Below are positions 25,101 to 40,100 of a DNA stretch of 64,000 bases, in pieces. The translations under genes were made by a program, and so were the position numbers. Position 1 is the first letter of the stretch; every line of letters starts with the position of its first letter. Origin of the DNA: Opisthocomus hoazin. Lineage: Eukaryota; Chordata; Aves; Opisthocomiformes; Opisthocomidae. The stretch spans positions 70,290,308 through 70,354,307 of the forward strand of contig NC_134454.1 of the NCBI RefSeq assembly GCF_030867145.1. The letters are read 5' to 3'. Under the pieces are notes generated by a model. It ran no database searches. It saw nothing but the letters and a program-made list of their open reading frames with translations, and was not told the origin of the DNA.

Positions 25101-28100
25101 CACCGTTTTCACCCAGACAAGATTGTGGATGACCAGCATTTGGGAATGCAGAGCTCTATCTACAGGTTAACCGTAGGAAAGTGCTGAGAAGGTGGGGGGG
25201 TTGTCATGTTCTCCATTTGTAACAAATGGGAAACTCTTGAAGTAAACTCTAAATCACAAGTTTCTCTGTTCTTTTCTTTGACTTGCCTTTAAGATTTAAA
25301 AGGCCAGTGCTAACAGTGCTCACAGCTGTCTTCTGTGAGCTGAACCAAAATCATCAACTCAAACCACCAAGGCCACTGGAAAGCTATAGGATGAGTTTAG
25401 TTCTTACTGACACACTCTGTTTCAGCTGGCATTCTACTCTGAAAAGTTTCTTGTACTATTGTGCCACCCAGACACATGCAGCCATGGAAATAAAATCCAC
25501 ATTAGCGTAACTCCCTTAATTAATGTTCTAAACTCTATAATCCTAGTTTACTAAACCAAATGTTGGGCTAAGTTCAACCACTGGGCCAGTCCAAACTAGC
25601 AAGTATGAATTGTTTGAAGCGATGACTTAAATTATCTTAATTTAAAATGTGAATAAAGTCTGTAGACTTTCCTCTCTGCAACAACCTTCATTTGCTTATG
25701 GTTTTCTTTGAATATGCCATTACATGAGTAGAAGCATTATTTATTTCCCAGCCCATCTTCTCAGCACTGTCAGAACATCAAGCTAATTCTCATACACATG
25801 TGCATTTCTGCAAGCTTACAATCTGCAAGAGCGTGACAAATTCTGCATTCCACACAGCAGAGTTTGGGTCTTTTTTCTGTTGGTTGCTATGCATAACCAC
25901 ATTGTAATATTTAACTATGTAACAGTATTACATTGACAGTCAAGTTGATTTTTCTATTCCAAACATTCTTCAACAAAAATTTTAATTCCTCAGATGCCTG
26001 AAGCTGAGAGATGTCATAAATCTGTGTCAAAATGTTCTCTAAATAGAGACCTTCAAAGAAATGCTGCCACAGGTGTGAACTACTTCCTTTCAAGTACATC
26101 TACCAACAATCTCAATCCTAGAGTTAGTCTGAGAAACCGACTCTCAAGATATTTTTAAATATATTTTCATAACAGAAATCATATCTCAGCTCAAGAGAGA
26201 ATTTTTAGAGAGAAAAACATCCTAGTGACATTTTTCATTTGGCAGCCATCTGGATTTCTTCAAGAATCTGAATTCTGCTTGGGAGTATTTATTTCTTCTG
26301 TTTTTCAGCAGTCAGCACTGACCCTCCAGCTGTTGAAATGTTGTCCACATAGTAGGATGAACAATTTTAACTCCTCAATGCCATCAACACACAGTAATGA
26401 GATGCATTATATGAACCCTCAAACAGCCACGTTGCAACATCAGTTAGTTCCAGTACATCAGGGTATAGTGTATCACCTCTGTGTAGTGACATGTATTTGT
26501 TCAAGCGTTATTTTTTTGGACTAAAACTGTCAGTCTGTCATTTCTTAACTGATTACCCAGTCTTCCTGGGCAGGTCTCCCAGAGCGTGTAGTCTTGTCTG
26601 TACTGTGATTAAGAAAATGTAGAATAAGAATACTTGGTGGTGTGGGGTGGTTGGGTGGTTTTTTTGTTTTGTTTTTAATGGTAAAGTAGTGTCAGCTGAA
26701 TGTTCAAATTCTAGGAAAACAAACTCGGCTATCTCAGATCACTAGTTCATTTCTGCTATGTATTCTGAAGAAAATGTTGCTTTCTTTATAAAAATGGTAA
26801 GTCGCCTTCCCTTATTTTAGTGGCGTTCTCAATGGATTAGTAAGATACATTATTTTTAAATCAGAACTTGCTTCCTGAGGCTTACACTTGCCACCCCAGC
26901 CCTCTGCAAAGAGGAAATGGTAGTGCCTAGTTCGGCACAACAGAGCAGCATAGCAACAAAATGGAAGGAAAGATGACAATGCGTTGAGATTTGAGTACCA
27001 TGCGCCCATACAGAAGCACTCTTGAAAGCTGTTGCCAAAGGGGAAGGAAGGAACTGAGGAACAACCACAAGATGCCACATTACCAAGGTGAAGCTCACAA
27101 TGTCATCTGAGCCAAATCAAGAGCTTCAAAGAGGTATTCACAGTAGTTGTGAAAGCAGCTATTGCCACCGGATCCTAAGTGACTAGCAAACAAATCAAAG
27201 TAAGATATTAAGGAGAGGTAGCAGCATAGTCTCTGACTTGATCTGACTATTTTTCAAGAGTATCTGCAGGATTATACTTCCTACATACAAAGGAACAAAC
27301 ACCAGAACACAGTTCCAGTTTCTGCATTCAAAAATGGAAACCTGCTTTCCAGGCAAAGCCAGAGGAGCTTATTCCTTCTGTTCCCATTGTAATCATAACA
27401 GTGACTCTCCCTTTTCTTGTGGATTCCCGGTGACCTTCTGCTGTGAATATACACTGATTTTCACACCACCTGTTCGTACTGGCTAGCACCAACATAGCTG
27501 GGTTAGGCACAACCTCAGGAATGTGTTCTATATACATGCGAACCATTTAGCATTGTACAGCTGTGCCATATAGTGCCAGGACAGTGCTAACAGTTGTGAC
27601 TTTCTGGGAACACTTATCCAATTTAAATTAAGACCTTACTGGCAAGTAGTCCTAATAGCCTCTAGCAAGAGTTTAAGAAAGTAACCAATAAATATGTTTA
27701 TGAGAGAATGGAATGTCACTGAGCAGCGGCACTCATGACAGTAAGCTGTACTGGGATTTATAAAAGAGAAACCATTTAGGGTGTGATTTGTGTGGTTGGC
27801 TTAAATAGCTAAAAAAAAAAACCAACACATTCCATTATGCAAAATACTCTTTCACTTTGCAGTCAGCATAACTGGAAGTATAGCTTGTGGCAGAAGTCGG
27901 CGTTGCCTCACACTGCATCCGTCCTCTCCCAAGCTGCAGGCAAATGTTTTGCTATTCATTCTTGTTCCATTAGACTCTAATTGCACTGAAGTCCATCTGT
28001 TTAACATACGATGTGAAGACTTATTTAACTGTTTGCAATTGATTTACTTATATCAAAGTAGCACCTGGACATTCCAGTGAAGATTTAAATCTCATTGTGC

Positions 28101-31100
28101 TTATTACTGTGCAAATACCTTACAAGGAATGGACCCTGTAATCCCAAAATTTATACCTGAAATAAGCAGGCTACACATAGAGTAGCAGGAGTAACAGTGC
28201 AGTGAAGTGAAACCATTTCGTCAAGGTGATACAGCAAACATGTCTTGGTTAGTTTCTTGATTCAGCCACACATACTGCCAGTAACTTTCTGAAATTGAAA
28301 ATATGATGCCCAGTTGCAGTTAATGACTGAAAATGGTGGCATTCTCATGTCATTATCCATTAATATCAGTCACTCTGGTTATCAAAATGGCTCAGCAGGA
28401 AATGAAGCTTACAGAGTAAGCTCCTCCATCTGTAAAAGAAAGTTCTTTGGAGAAAGGAAAGCCAAACTATCCATTTATGATATCAGTGAATCAGAAAGAA
28501 CATTTGCTGATAGTGTGTTTTAAAATTTGCACGTTTCTCCACAGACCTATGGTAAGAAAATTATAGAAGTCAAGAACTTCATTCTCCATTGTGTTTTTCT
28601 TTATGTGAGCTCTGTGAAACAACATTAGGGAATAAAATCTATGGTGCTTTAAATGACACTTTGATGAAACCACTGAAGTGTGAAAGGTCTGCTTTCTCTT
28701 TCTTACACCTCTGGTGGTTGTTTTCCCTCTAGTCCTAATCTCTTGGGGCCTTTTAATTCTCAAATAGACTGAAACCCTTCATATTGTCATTGCAGTGTAA
28801 CAGGGTCTTTCAAATAAGACTAACGTCCTTGCTATTTGATTTTGATATGCTAATATTGTCATATTCTCATTTTATCTGAATGTTTGATTTTATCAGTGTT
28901 TCACAGACCCTGCATATGCACTGACTGTCCTTCCTAATTACTGTGTCCTGTGCATACAGCTTCACCTTTCTCACTGTGCAGCGACACGATGGATCTATTA
29001 ACAGATACATACAACCTTGTAATGTCCTTTTAAGCCCTTTTTAACGGTTACTGTGTTCCATCCTATGAGGGGGCTGCATTTTAGTAGTAGATAAAATATA
29101 ATTATCACATATGCATAATTACTTAGGCTTTCTCTAAGTATTAGCTGTAACAGCCTGTGCTCCTCCAAATATGTCACCAATATATATAGACTAAGAAATC
29201 AACATTCTTTTAACAGTTACATAGCTTCACTTTTTTGAAGGATCTTTCACAGAGAGTGCTCTTCAATCCTCCTGCAGAGCATCTCTCACCCCTCACCTTA
29301 TTCCCATTTCTATTTCTAGAAGCCAGAGATTTAAACATATTCTTTAAAATGGAAGTCTGCATTTGGTGTAGGACAGCTACAAGAAGGCCGGTCGAAAAAT
29401 ACAGCTGCCTGGATTCTTGCATATGCTAATGTGAAATCACTGTAAAGGCACATTGGACCAGTCAGAATCAAGTAAGTGATTCAGCTTCAAATGTTCCAAA
29501 CAATTTTAAAATAACATTTGTAGAGTTTTGGGATGCTGTTGGACTGCAAAACGTGCCAGCAGATCAGGGCAGCAGAGCTTTAGGAACCCTTGTGTCACAA
29601 GAGCCTCAAGATACATTTAGTATAAATTCTCGATGCTCTGTTAGTATGATGAAGCATTTTAAGCATTTTCTAAATATTTGAGATTTCTGGACTTTTAAAA
29701 CTTTTTTTAGACTCATTTACACTCCTGAGATGAAAAGAAAAATGAAATACATGACCGACCCATTTGCAGCAATGCTTACACGAGTGTTTTTATTAGAGAA
29801 AAGCATTACAAGAAGTAAAGAGGAAATACTATTATCAGCACCCACAAGCTTTGAATGATTTGATGTAGAAAGTGAAAATAGAAAGACAAACATGTTTTTC
29901 CCCAAATATTTCTCGTTCTCTTTCAGCCAAACTCCAATTTGTATCTGAACAATATTTCCAATGTAGTTAAAGTCTTCATATAAAAAAAAACCACAACAAA
30001 TATATATTTTATGTTCCCTGATGCTTTTAGGAAAAAAGTTTCTCTGTCACGGTTTGAGGCTTAAGGCCAGCTAGAAAGTGTGGCAGCTGCTCAGTAACTA
30101 TTTGAGGTGAACTGTAGACAGAGGTACTTTTATACATGGAAATTCACTCCTCCCTTTTCAAACCAGAAAAACAGGCAAGATGCCAGGAGCTACAGGCTAC
30201 AAGCATGTTTGTGAAGGGAGAATTCACCTGCCAAATCACAAGCTCCCTGAGGACTGCACGACCTTCCACACCCTCTCTTCCAAAATACACTCTGAAACAG
30301 CTTCCGCCTGTGTCACAGGCTGAAAAGATTAGAAACCATGACCTATTCCCATGGTCCTTCCCTGGACTTTCCCCACGAATGTTATTTGAGCCTGTGCTGT
30401 GTCCTGCGTAATTCTCTATGCACATACAGAGAAGCCTATCATGTAGCTACTCTACCCACAGCCTCTCTTACCACAGATTGAACAGGTTCAGAAACCCTTA
30501 CGACAGCTTTCTAAACTGCACTGACTTCAGTCTGTTCAGATCTGGATAAATCCACTGATGAAAAAAACTGGGAAGGCAGACTTCCTGCTACCAAAAATTA
30601 TTTAACCACACAGTTTAGATTAATGTTACGATTTTACTTCTCATCTGTACTACCTAGGCTTGGAAAGAAATTGTTGCACTGCAAATGCAGTAATCTGGTG
30701 GCTGAGTACACTCCCTAAAATAATCTTACCTAGGTAAAACTTGAGACTGGGCCACAACATATATAGTGGAAAGCAGCATTTCCTCTTTCTGACAATACGT
30801 TATAAAGGTGTAGTACAGCACTATCCCTGACACCCTTAGCAGTAAACCACTTCAATGTCAACATAACTTCAAGATAGCTTCACTGGTTTCACAACACAGT
30901 TAAGTGCATGGAAAATTTGTGCTTTCCAGGCTTGCAATGGTACTGATTCATATATTTAGATATAAATCCTGTATGTAGTAGCAGAGGGTGTGGAAGCCAG
31001 GTCATTGACACAAAGCACTACCAAAAACATAGAGCTAGTCTCTATAATTTAAAGCCTCTACAAGCCCCCATAGCATGCAAATTTCACACTCTTCCAAACC

Positions 31101-34100
31101 AGCAGAAAAACTACAGATAACATTGTTTTGTTCTGCTTTTTAAACAATTTTTATTATCCTGGACTTGAGCACTATTTTGCTTTTCCTGTAAGCTGGAGCA
31201 GTTGTTTGTTTCCTAAATTGTAATTGTCAGACATGGCTAGCACGGTTTTCCTGACTGCAGAGCTGTAAAAGGCAGTAGAGACGACTTGGGAGTACTTCTC
31301 CAGAGCAGACTGGTCCTCCAGACTACGCATCTGCTTTTATGGCATCGTCAAAAGCAATACGAGGTAAGATGATGAACAGTGGCTTCTAAGAGATCTCTGG
31401 GATCATGAAGAAGTGCAACCATCAAAGAAACCCCTTATGAAACATATTATTCCAGTGGTATCTTGTTCCATTATAGCCCCAAAAAAGAAATCAGCATTCT
31501 TTGGAAATGTGCTGAATGTGAGGAAAATGGAACATTCCTCCCCATCTGCTGGAAATACTCTAAAGTAAATAAGGATGCTAAGTACTGGGCAGAAATACTG
31601 GAAGCAATTTTTTAAAACAACAAAAAAGCAGACGCCATGGAGGCCCCTAGTCGTCCTCCTAGGCTTAGCACTGGAAAGAAATTATGGTTTGGGAAACTAA
31701 ATCTACAGATAGTTGCCAGATGGTTAATCATGGTTAGTGGAGAACACAAAGGGCTTTGCTTGATGGTCAGGCTTAGCAAAATAACAGATGTCCCAAAAAA
31801 ATGAAAAATTTACAGATTCTGAAAAGCCTGGAGTACATAAATTTTATGTAGTCTGGCTCACAAACTCAAACCCTTCATTTAAATGCATGTCAGACCCCAC
31901 TTAAATGTTGATTGTTGCCTAGGAAATACAGGCTGCTAGGAAAAGCCTTAACAAACCTCTGAGGGGAACGGTGCAGGTTATGACTCTACTACTAATATAC
32001 CACAACCAACATTAGACTAAGATGATAAAACTATCAAATCTCATTCTTGTGTTATTAGTCACTGGGCTAGGAAGCATTTCCCATACCAACGTTAGACAAC
32101 ACAACGTTTGCAATACCTACTATAGTCACCTCAGGTCTTCAGATTACAAAAGTAGGAAAGTACTATCATCGGCAAGAACTCAAAGAAATGACCTAAGAAA
32201 TCTAACACATTAACAATAATTAGAGACATATGTTTGCTTTTCACAAGAGAGTGAGTTGTACGCCCATTTTACAAACGTAATCAAAAACTGACAGAAACTC
32301 CAGAGGTTTTAGTGCAAGAAATAGAGAAGACAGAAATACTGAAATTTGGTGGGGTTTTAAAGCAATTTGTTGCTTAAAGCAATTTTTTTTAATCAATTTA
32401 CAATGCTCTTTGTGTAAGGCAAACTTAATAAAAGATATTTTTTTCTTGTAGAAGTTAAAGTTTATACACTACACAAAATATGGTTGACAGAGCCACAATG
32501 TGCTCTGTATCTCATCAATAATCTTGTTACTTGCCTTTGCTTCGTTTTTACCTTGACAATTTGTGGCCCTCTTCAGACAACTAACTTTGCTGTTATTGTC
32601 CCTAGTTCTTTTTTTAGTACTAGGGTTTGACTCAAATAGGAAGTGGATTTGCTGTGTTTCCTTTCCTTTCAAGCTATGTGTATGTCAGTCAGTCAAGCAG
32701 TAAGCATCCTGTCCTTGTTTTCTTGTTTTTCCATTTCACTTCATTATATTGGAGCTTCATTTTATAAAAGAACTGACACTAGTGTTGTCATCAATGTTTC
32801 AAAAATCAAGATATGTTTCAAAAAACAACAGTAACTGAAAATATACACACTGTAAAAAATGTACTATTAAGGGCTCAAAATGTAGAAGACTTCTGTTACC
32901 ATGACTTTTCTTCACGTTTTTTGTTAGATCTCACTTATTCACGTGGGTAGCCTATTTTTTGGAAAACTGAAGGTGAAAACTGACCTAGTAAAACACAACT
33001 GAAAAAATTTAACTTTGGTGAGATTAGACTTTCCCTCTACTTCTTTTATACGTTAAGCTTTTCTCAGAAAACTTTGGTTTTCGTCTCCATTTGTACATGT
33101 GCAATTTTCACAAAACATTATTTGGGCATTACAGTTTCTGTGCACACAACTGATTAAATTCTCTTGCAGAAAATGAAGTCTGTCTGCCAGAGGTATGTCA
33201 TTTTTTTTGCCTGCACTTTAGACTCATCTGCAAAAAAACTAGTTCTACAAAACTAGCACATATAGATCAACCATATTTAACACAGATACACTGCATTAAC
33301 AGTACAAAGTCTCATACAGGATAAGAAGGTTGATGCGGAAGTAAGGATTTCTCTTACCAGATATAGGCCTTATATATCCTAGAACACTTTTTCTCCTGTT
33401 CACTTCAATAACATGGAAAAAAAAAGGGGAAGATACTACTGGATCTTGGAATAACTTCATTTTTGTACAGCAGTATTTTATAAAGTTTCTGAATAGTACA
33501 AATCACTTTCACAATGATCCCATACATCTGTAGGTAATTCAAAATGAGTTCCTTGTTATAATTGCAAATAAGTATTTTCTTATTACTAGTTTCTGAGCAG
33601 AAACCTGTCTTTAGAGCACAGTGACACGTTTATTTCCACTCCTTTATAAGTCTAAGTTTCATCCTTCCTGAAGTTACTTTAGAAGGGGATAACAACTTCA
33701 TTTTAAGTATGGAGTACAACCTCTAAAATCTTTTAACTGTTGCGTTAAGACAAGCTGTAAGTTAAAGACGAAATAAGATAATTATTATGACAATTCATAT
33801 TCTTGAGTATTTTCCTGTAAATCACTACAAATTCATGGTACTGATCGCTTAGATTCTATATAAACAAGAGGGGCTAGTAGAGGTCAGCAGAACCCTGTAG
33901 AATTTGACAATGGGAGTCCAGTCCAACTATTATTGAACTCAACAGCAAATTCCTATTGCTTTAAATGAAATCAGAATTAGGATTAATATACATTTATACT
34001 CATGCTTGACTTTCTAATAGGGGCTGAAGATTAAATTCCTCAGAGAACATCGTTACCTTACAGGGTCAACAATAAAACACTCATTAGCTTTGCTGGTCTA

Positions 34101-37100
34101 GAATTTCATCAGTAAGTTCCATTTCGCATTTCAAGAACCAAACCAGCCACACCATCAGGATGACTTCATGTTACTACCAGTGAGAACACCGAAAACGTAC
34201 CGGTCATGTTGACTCTGACTAGCTTTGAGAAAAAACTAGTCATAAGGTTATTACCAACAGAACTTTTCCATCTGAGACCCAGCATCCATGATATGAAAAG
34301 GCATTAAAAAATCCTAAATCAAGTCCTGAAAAGCTTCTACTTACATTTTTTTTTTTGCAGCAACTGTTTAAGTATTATGTTAGGTTACATTCCTTTTCTC
34401 AAGAAGGGCGTAACTGATTAATGAGCAGGCAAAAAGTTGTTTCTCGAGCTGGGTAGAAAACTACCTTCTTACAACACAGCACATACTCATAAATGATAGT
34501 TAAAAAAAAGGGTGTCAGTTACCACTTTAGAGCTATCAGGCTTACAGTGTGTGAGCCAATAAGCCTAATCTTGATCTGGATCCAGTGTTGGATAATTAAC
34601 TTCTTCCTGCCTGCAAAATCCCCCTACAGAACCAGCTGGATATAATTTAAGGCTTGGCATTATTAAACAATTGTTACATTCACCCCAGACATGGTTGAAT
34701 TCAATCTTCTGTAAAAGGGACTTCTTACACACTGAAATCAGACTGAACTTTTTGTCTTCAACACAGACCTTTCTTTTTTTTTAAGGCTGTGGACAAAGAA
34801 TTACTGCTTATAGAGAAAAGAACTTTGTGAACACTGAGAATAGTTTCCTCTCATCCCTCAGATACAAGGGTCAGCAACTTGTCAAGGATTATATGTCAGA
34901 TTGTATTTTTCTTTTCTAAATCAGTGGTTGAACTTGCTGGAAGGAAGTCAGCAGGAGCCAGGAACTGCTGCTTCCCAAGGGGCAAGATCCCGTCACCATA
35001 CAGTCAATAGCTCATCTGTATGTGAGGCACTAGTTTCTGGCTGCCACCAAGTCCTAACTGAGGCAGTGAGGACAGTAGGTTGTTAATCACATCTTCCTTT
35101 CCTTCCCTGTCTGTACCTGTTCCTAGTATTTCTGTCTGTGGCAAGGGTTCCACAGACCACATGCTGTGATACCAGCCCACCTTACCAAATTTGCCTCCTG
35201 ACACTGAGACATGCCCTGGACAACACTAAATAAAGCCAGATGCAAAAGTCAAGAGAAGGAAATGTAGTGGAGCAAGCAAGGAAAAAATAATTTAAAAAAA
35301 ACTCTAAGGAAGACAAGGCAGGAAAAGGAGAGCCTGATAGCTAAAACGCTCTAGGACAGCACAGAGACAGCAACTACCAGGTCATTCCTGAGAACACCAA
35401 ATGTTCTAAGAAACCTTGAGCTACAAATAACCTGCAAAGCAACTTTAGATCATACCTTACACAACATTTGAGGAGCTTTCCCAGTGGTGGGAGTAGTACA
35501 CAAAGGCATATAGGCCAACTTTTCAGTCAATGAGATATGATACACATCTTTACACTAAACATGTAATCGCTCCAAAGTAGATGGGTGCTTTATTGTGAAT
35601 GCATTGCTGTATTTCCAGGCGTTGATGGTCATCTGAGTCTCTATAACATACGCATATTCTCAGTGATCCACCACTAAGCTTGTAATAACGTATGCATAAA
35701 TGTAACATTAAAAGAAAGATCTAAAAAGACATGCTGACTATATTTCAGTAATCCTATAAATAGTATGCATCAGACAGTACATGGACTAACAGCCCGATCT
35801 TCAGTGATAAGCTAATGATTACCACAGAATTGTAAAATAATTTAGGAAATAATTTAGAAAGAAAGCTCTGAAGACACTGTGGTCCAACTCTCCACTCAAA
35901 GCTCATATTACGCACCATCAGCTCATGGGAGAACAGTGCACACAACACATCCAAAGATGAGATTACCCAACTTCACAACAATGTTTTTCAAACATTTAAT
36001 TTAAAAGAACCTGCACATACTATTGCTGTTACATGTTGACATGCATGTAATATACAGTATGAAGCTGCCAACAGGAACCTACCAGCAGAACGTCAACATA
36101 ATCCGAGAAATTTTCATCAGATCCAATGTAACAAATTTGTTAATGGCTCCTTTTGATTCAAGCTTATCAGGCAATTAATGAGTGACATAAGAATTTCTAA
36201 GCACTTGTGAAATACATTTATTCACAGTGCTAAGGACTGTATATAAAATATCAGGATAGTGAAACTGCTAACACTTCTTGTTCAACAAAGTATCATTGGT
36301 AAATCAATTATTCTTTTAGTTGATATTATCACAGTCAAATAATAAAATTCAAGTAATACTTTATGAACTATAACTTTGCAGCAAATACTAGGAAGTAGTT
36401 TCATAAAGGATCTATTCAGAAAAGGCACTAAAATACGAACAGGAGCAGCTTGTGTGTCTCAGGATATATTGATACTGACATGACTTGAACCCAATCTTGA
36501 GTACATACCTATCTCCAAGAAGATTCTCCCACTGCTTAATTAACTATAGACAAAATATATTTAAGTCAGTCTTTACAGGCTGAATAACAAGTGGCCCCAA
36601 TCACAGAAGAAAGGAAGGGCAAAAGGGGCAGGAAAGTGACAAAGAAAGGAACAGACAATGATAATGTAAAAAATGAGTGAGCATTAGTCTATGATTAGGA
36701 TAACGATTTGGTTTGTACGCTACATCTCTTACCACTAATGCTTGTCTGCCACTCTCTTTAATCTGTCAGGATCCCTGATTCTGGGAGAAGGTCTGCATTT
36801 TCCCCATGTTTATACACCAGCAAGACAATGAGCTCCTAGTACAGTCTGGGAAATTTTAGTGCTGCAACAAAACTAAAAAGAAATCACAAAAACTACAAAA
36901 TTCTGTTCTTGGAAGTTAAAGCTTGATTACAAATTTTCATACCAGAATTTCAAGTAACAATGACAATTCTAAATTGAGGCCCTGGCTCTAGGAAGAACGT
37001 TTCTCAGCTCAGTGTAGGAGATGCTTTCAGGCTATGATTCATATCTCTCTGGTTCATCTCTTAAAGCAAGCTTCTACTGCTGTTGGTGCTACAGAGGAGG

Positions 37101-40100
37101 TTCAGTACTGGGAAACTGGGCTTCATTTTGCTATGCCTTACACATGACCGCCACCATTTTTGTCTGCTAAATTCTGACTGCAAAGCACTTTTTACTGCAG
37201 GTGGAGAGACAAGAAGAAAAGGAACTCTGTGTCACAATTTCAGATTTTTGGCAGAATTTGATTTGTTACATAGCTAAGTGATAGTATAAATATGGCACAC
37301 AAATACTGTTATCCAATTAATCTTCTCCCTGAGATGACCCTTAGAAGGAATTATTTTGACAGAATGATTCTGGAGCAGTTGTAAATGTAACAGCTATATT
37401 TAAGGTAATGCTAAAGGGAGCAGAGAAAAGAGGGAAAGATACGAAAGTAAGGTTGCCAATGGAAGAGGAGAAAAAGAGCACAAGGAGATAAGAGAAAAAA
37501 AGAACTCTTAAAAATGGTAAAGAATAACAGTGAAGGAGGGGAAGGAGAAGAGAACACAGATCAAATAAAATGCAAAGTAGATCCTCAAACGTAGGGAAGC
37601 ATATGGGACAAACATTTTTATCTGTATCTTTGTACCGTACATAAAGTTGCAGTATGAATTTGCTAATACAAATCATTATTGCTTCTTTTATTTTCCTGTG
37701 AATGCATAAATCTCCTAGGTACCTATTGTTCACTCCAGATATAAATTATTTAAGACCTGTAGCTGACGGAGGCTATACCACAGTCTAGTATGTCTTAGCA
37801 TTGAGAAATTATTATCAAAAGCCTCTATTCTCCTTTGTTCTCTTTCTTTCTATTGCTTACTTAATTCCATGTACAACACTTTTGTGCTACAATTTAATGT
37901 ACAAATTCCTATACTCCTTGCTGTATCTCTTAGGTACACACTCACACACAAATACACCTGTCATGCTGAGTTTTGTTACTGTTCAGTTCTTCCGATTCTC
38001 AAGTCTTCATTCCTTCACTGTATGAAGTTGTTACTCTGTCTCACGAACTCACTCACTTTTCGTGACAATGCTCTCTTGTTAAAATACTCAGAACTTAAAT
38101 ACATTTCTCCGTGCATAGCCTTAACTGCTCAGAGTAGCATGAGTCAATTGAACTATATGGTAGCAGTGAATGAGGGGTTCTCTGACACAAAACTTGGCTT
38201 CAGTTTTACTGACGAGAACGTACTTCCCCATGAGTCCCACAGCCTTTACTTGTAGCAACAGGCTCCAGCCTTTTGTGTTTTGCAACAGCTCAAGCAGAAA
38301 ACTTCAAGCACAAATCTGTCAAGATCCCTTTTTTAAAATGTGTCACTTTAACACAATTGACTATATATCATTGCTGGTAGCTCTCTTCCTGGAAATCAAG
38401 TGGTACTTCACTGTATTGATTTCTGTCTAACAGTAGGTATAGCGTGGAAAAATACAAGTAGGATTTGTCAGTAGTTTGCCTGTAGCAGATTTTCTCTCTG
38501 TAAGCTCCACACACACTGTTTCTTCAATAACTCTCTACCATCCTATACTGAGAAGTCACAAGCTGTAGCATCAGAAAACCAATCTTTTCAGCCCCTAACA
38601 ACAGCTTAATTCATACACAGCATGCTACAACAGAATACGTCTTCAGAAGCTTGAGTGTCACCCTGGTGTGTGAATTCACAGGAAGCAAGTTATGGCAGTT
38701 AAAAAAAGTCAAACTGAACTATTTTCTACTGCGTGCAGGTTCTTATACCACAACCACCCTGCTGAGTACTTTCCAGTATTAGCATGACTAGCAGTTATGA
38801 AGCACAGCAACTTAAAGCAAAAGTTGTCATTTGTTATTACAGCTTCTCTTTGTGCACAAGAATGTGCTAGCTGGTACCTCACTGTTTAAGTTATGGCAAT
38901 TGTTTTAATGTTGTGTTATTCTGTGATCCTGCTTTCCCTATATAAATTAAGTAGTACACCTTGCACTTAGAGGAAGGATGAAAAGGCCAACAATAGCTCT
39001 TCATGTTAGAGTCATTCCACTACACAATACCAGCACTCACACAGACAAGTTTTAGCCTCAGGACTGGGCGCTCCACTGTGCGATGGGGCAATCACAATGT
39101 GGAGCCCAGAGTCAGGCACCCCTGTCCCGTCCCTGCTATGCTCTGCAGTTGAGGACCAAGAATGTGAGCTCCATTTGGAATTCCATGCCTCCTAAGCCAA
39201 TTATCATACAACCTGCAGAGGCATGTCCTGTGATTTTGTTCTGCACTACCTGGAACACAGTTACAGCCTGTCCAAAACACCAGGAAGGCCCGAAAAACCA
39301 TGGCCAGTCACAATCTGTCTGACTAGGACTGGTTCCTTGCTCACTGGAAAGGACAGAAAGTGCCACTTAGACGTATTTTTTAAGAGGTCGACATCAGAAA
39401 GGAATACACAATTACATCTATATAACACAGACTGGCTGTGAATATACATCCTATAACACAGGAGACTGAGCCATAGCCCTGAGTTTTCAGAATGCCTTTT
39501 TCCATTGCTAGTATCACTTCTGTCAGCCCATATTCAGGCTCAGCTCAGCTGTTCTTCACACATGACCTTATTTTGTCCAAATATTAGACTACCTTGGCAA
39601 TTACGGACTGACATAGATTTTCTGGTATATTTGTTACTGGCCATACTGCTCATGAAAGTCTTTGTGGCCAAGTAGGAAAGACAATCTCACTGATCTCCTT
39701 TTTAATTGTTTTCTGCTACTTCTAGTTGGGTCTTCTTGTCCACTGCCTGAGAGTTCTGCCTTAAGCATTTGTCCAAGTACACATCTACACTTTCGGCTGT
39801 ATATGCAGAATCACTCCAAAGGCTTCTTAGCTCTAGCAGCTGCCAAAAGCATACTAAACTCACAGGCAGCTTGTGCATGTGGCACAAGTGACTGCAGCAC
39901 GTTGTAACACCTTCAGCTCATCTTAGCTACCAGTCTGAATCAGCAAATCCTTGCAGTGAACTGCAATATCACTATACTATTCATTCTAACTTAAGTATTT
40001 TCGATGTTTGATTAATTTCATCCTTTTCAGTATTTTTATCTTCACTAATATTTTGTATTTACTTTCTTTGGTTTAGAAGCCTTTTCATTTTTCTGGTGTC

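Noticed and set aside
37341..37733. Minus-strand open frame of 130 codons rich in Leu, Phe and Ser
   Set aside because: The composition reflects a purine-rich + strand segment. The hydrophobic runs are not arranged as clear membrane helices and there is no gene context.
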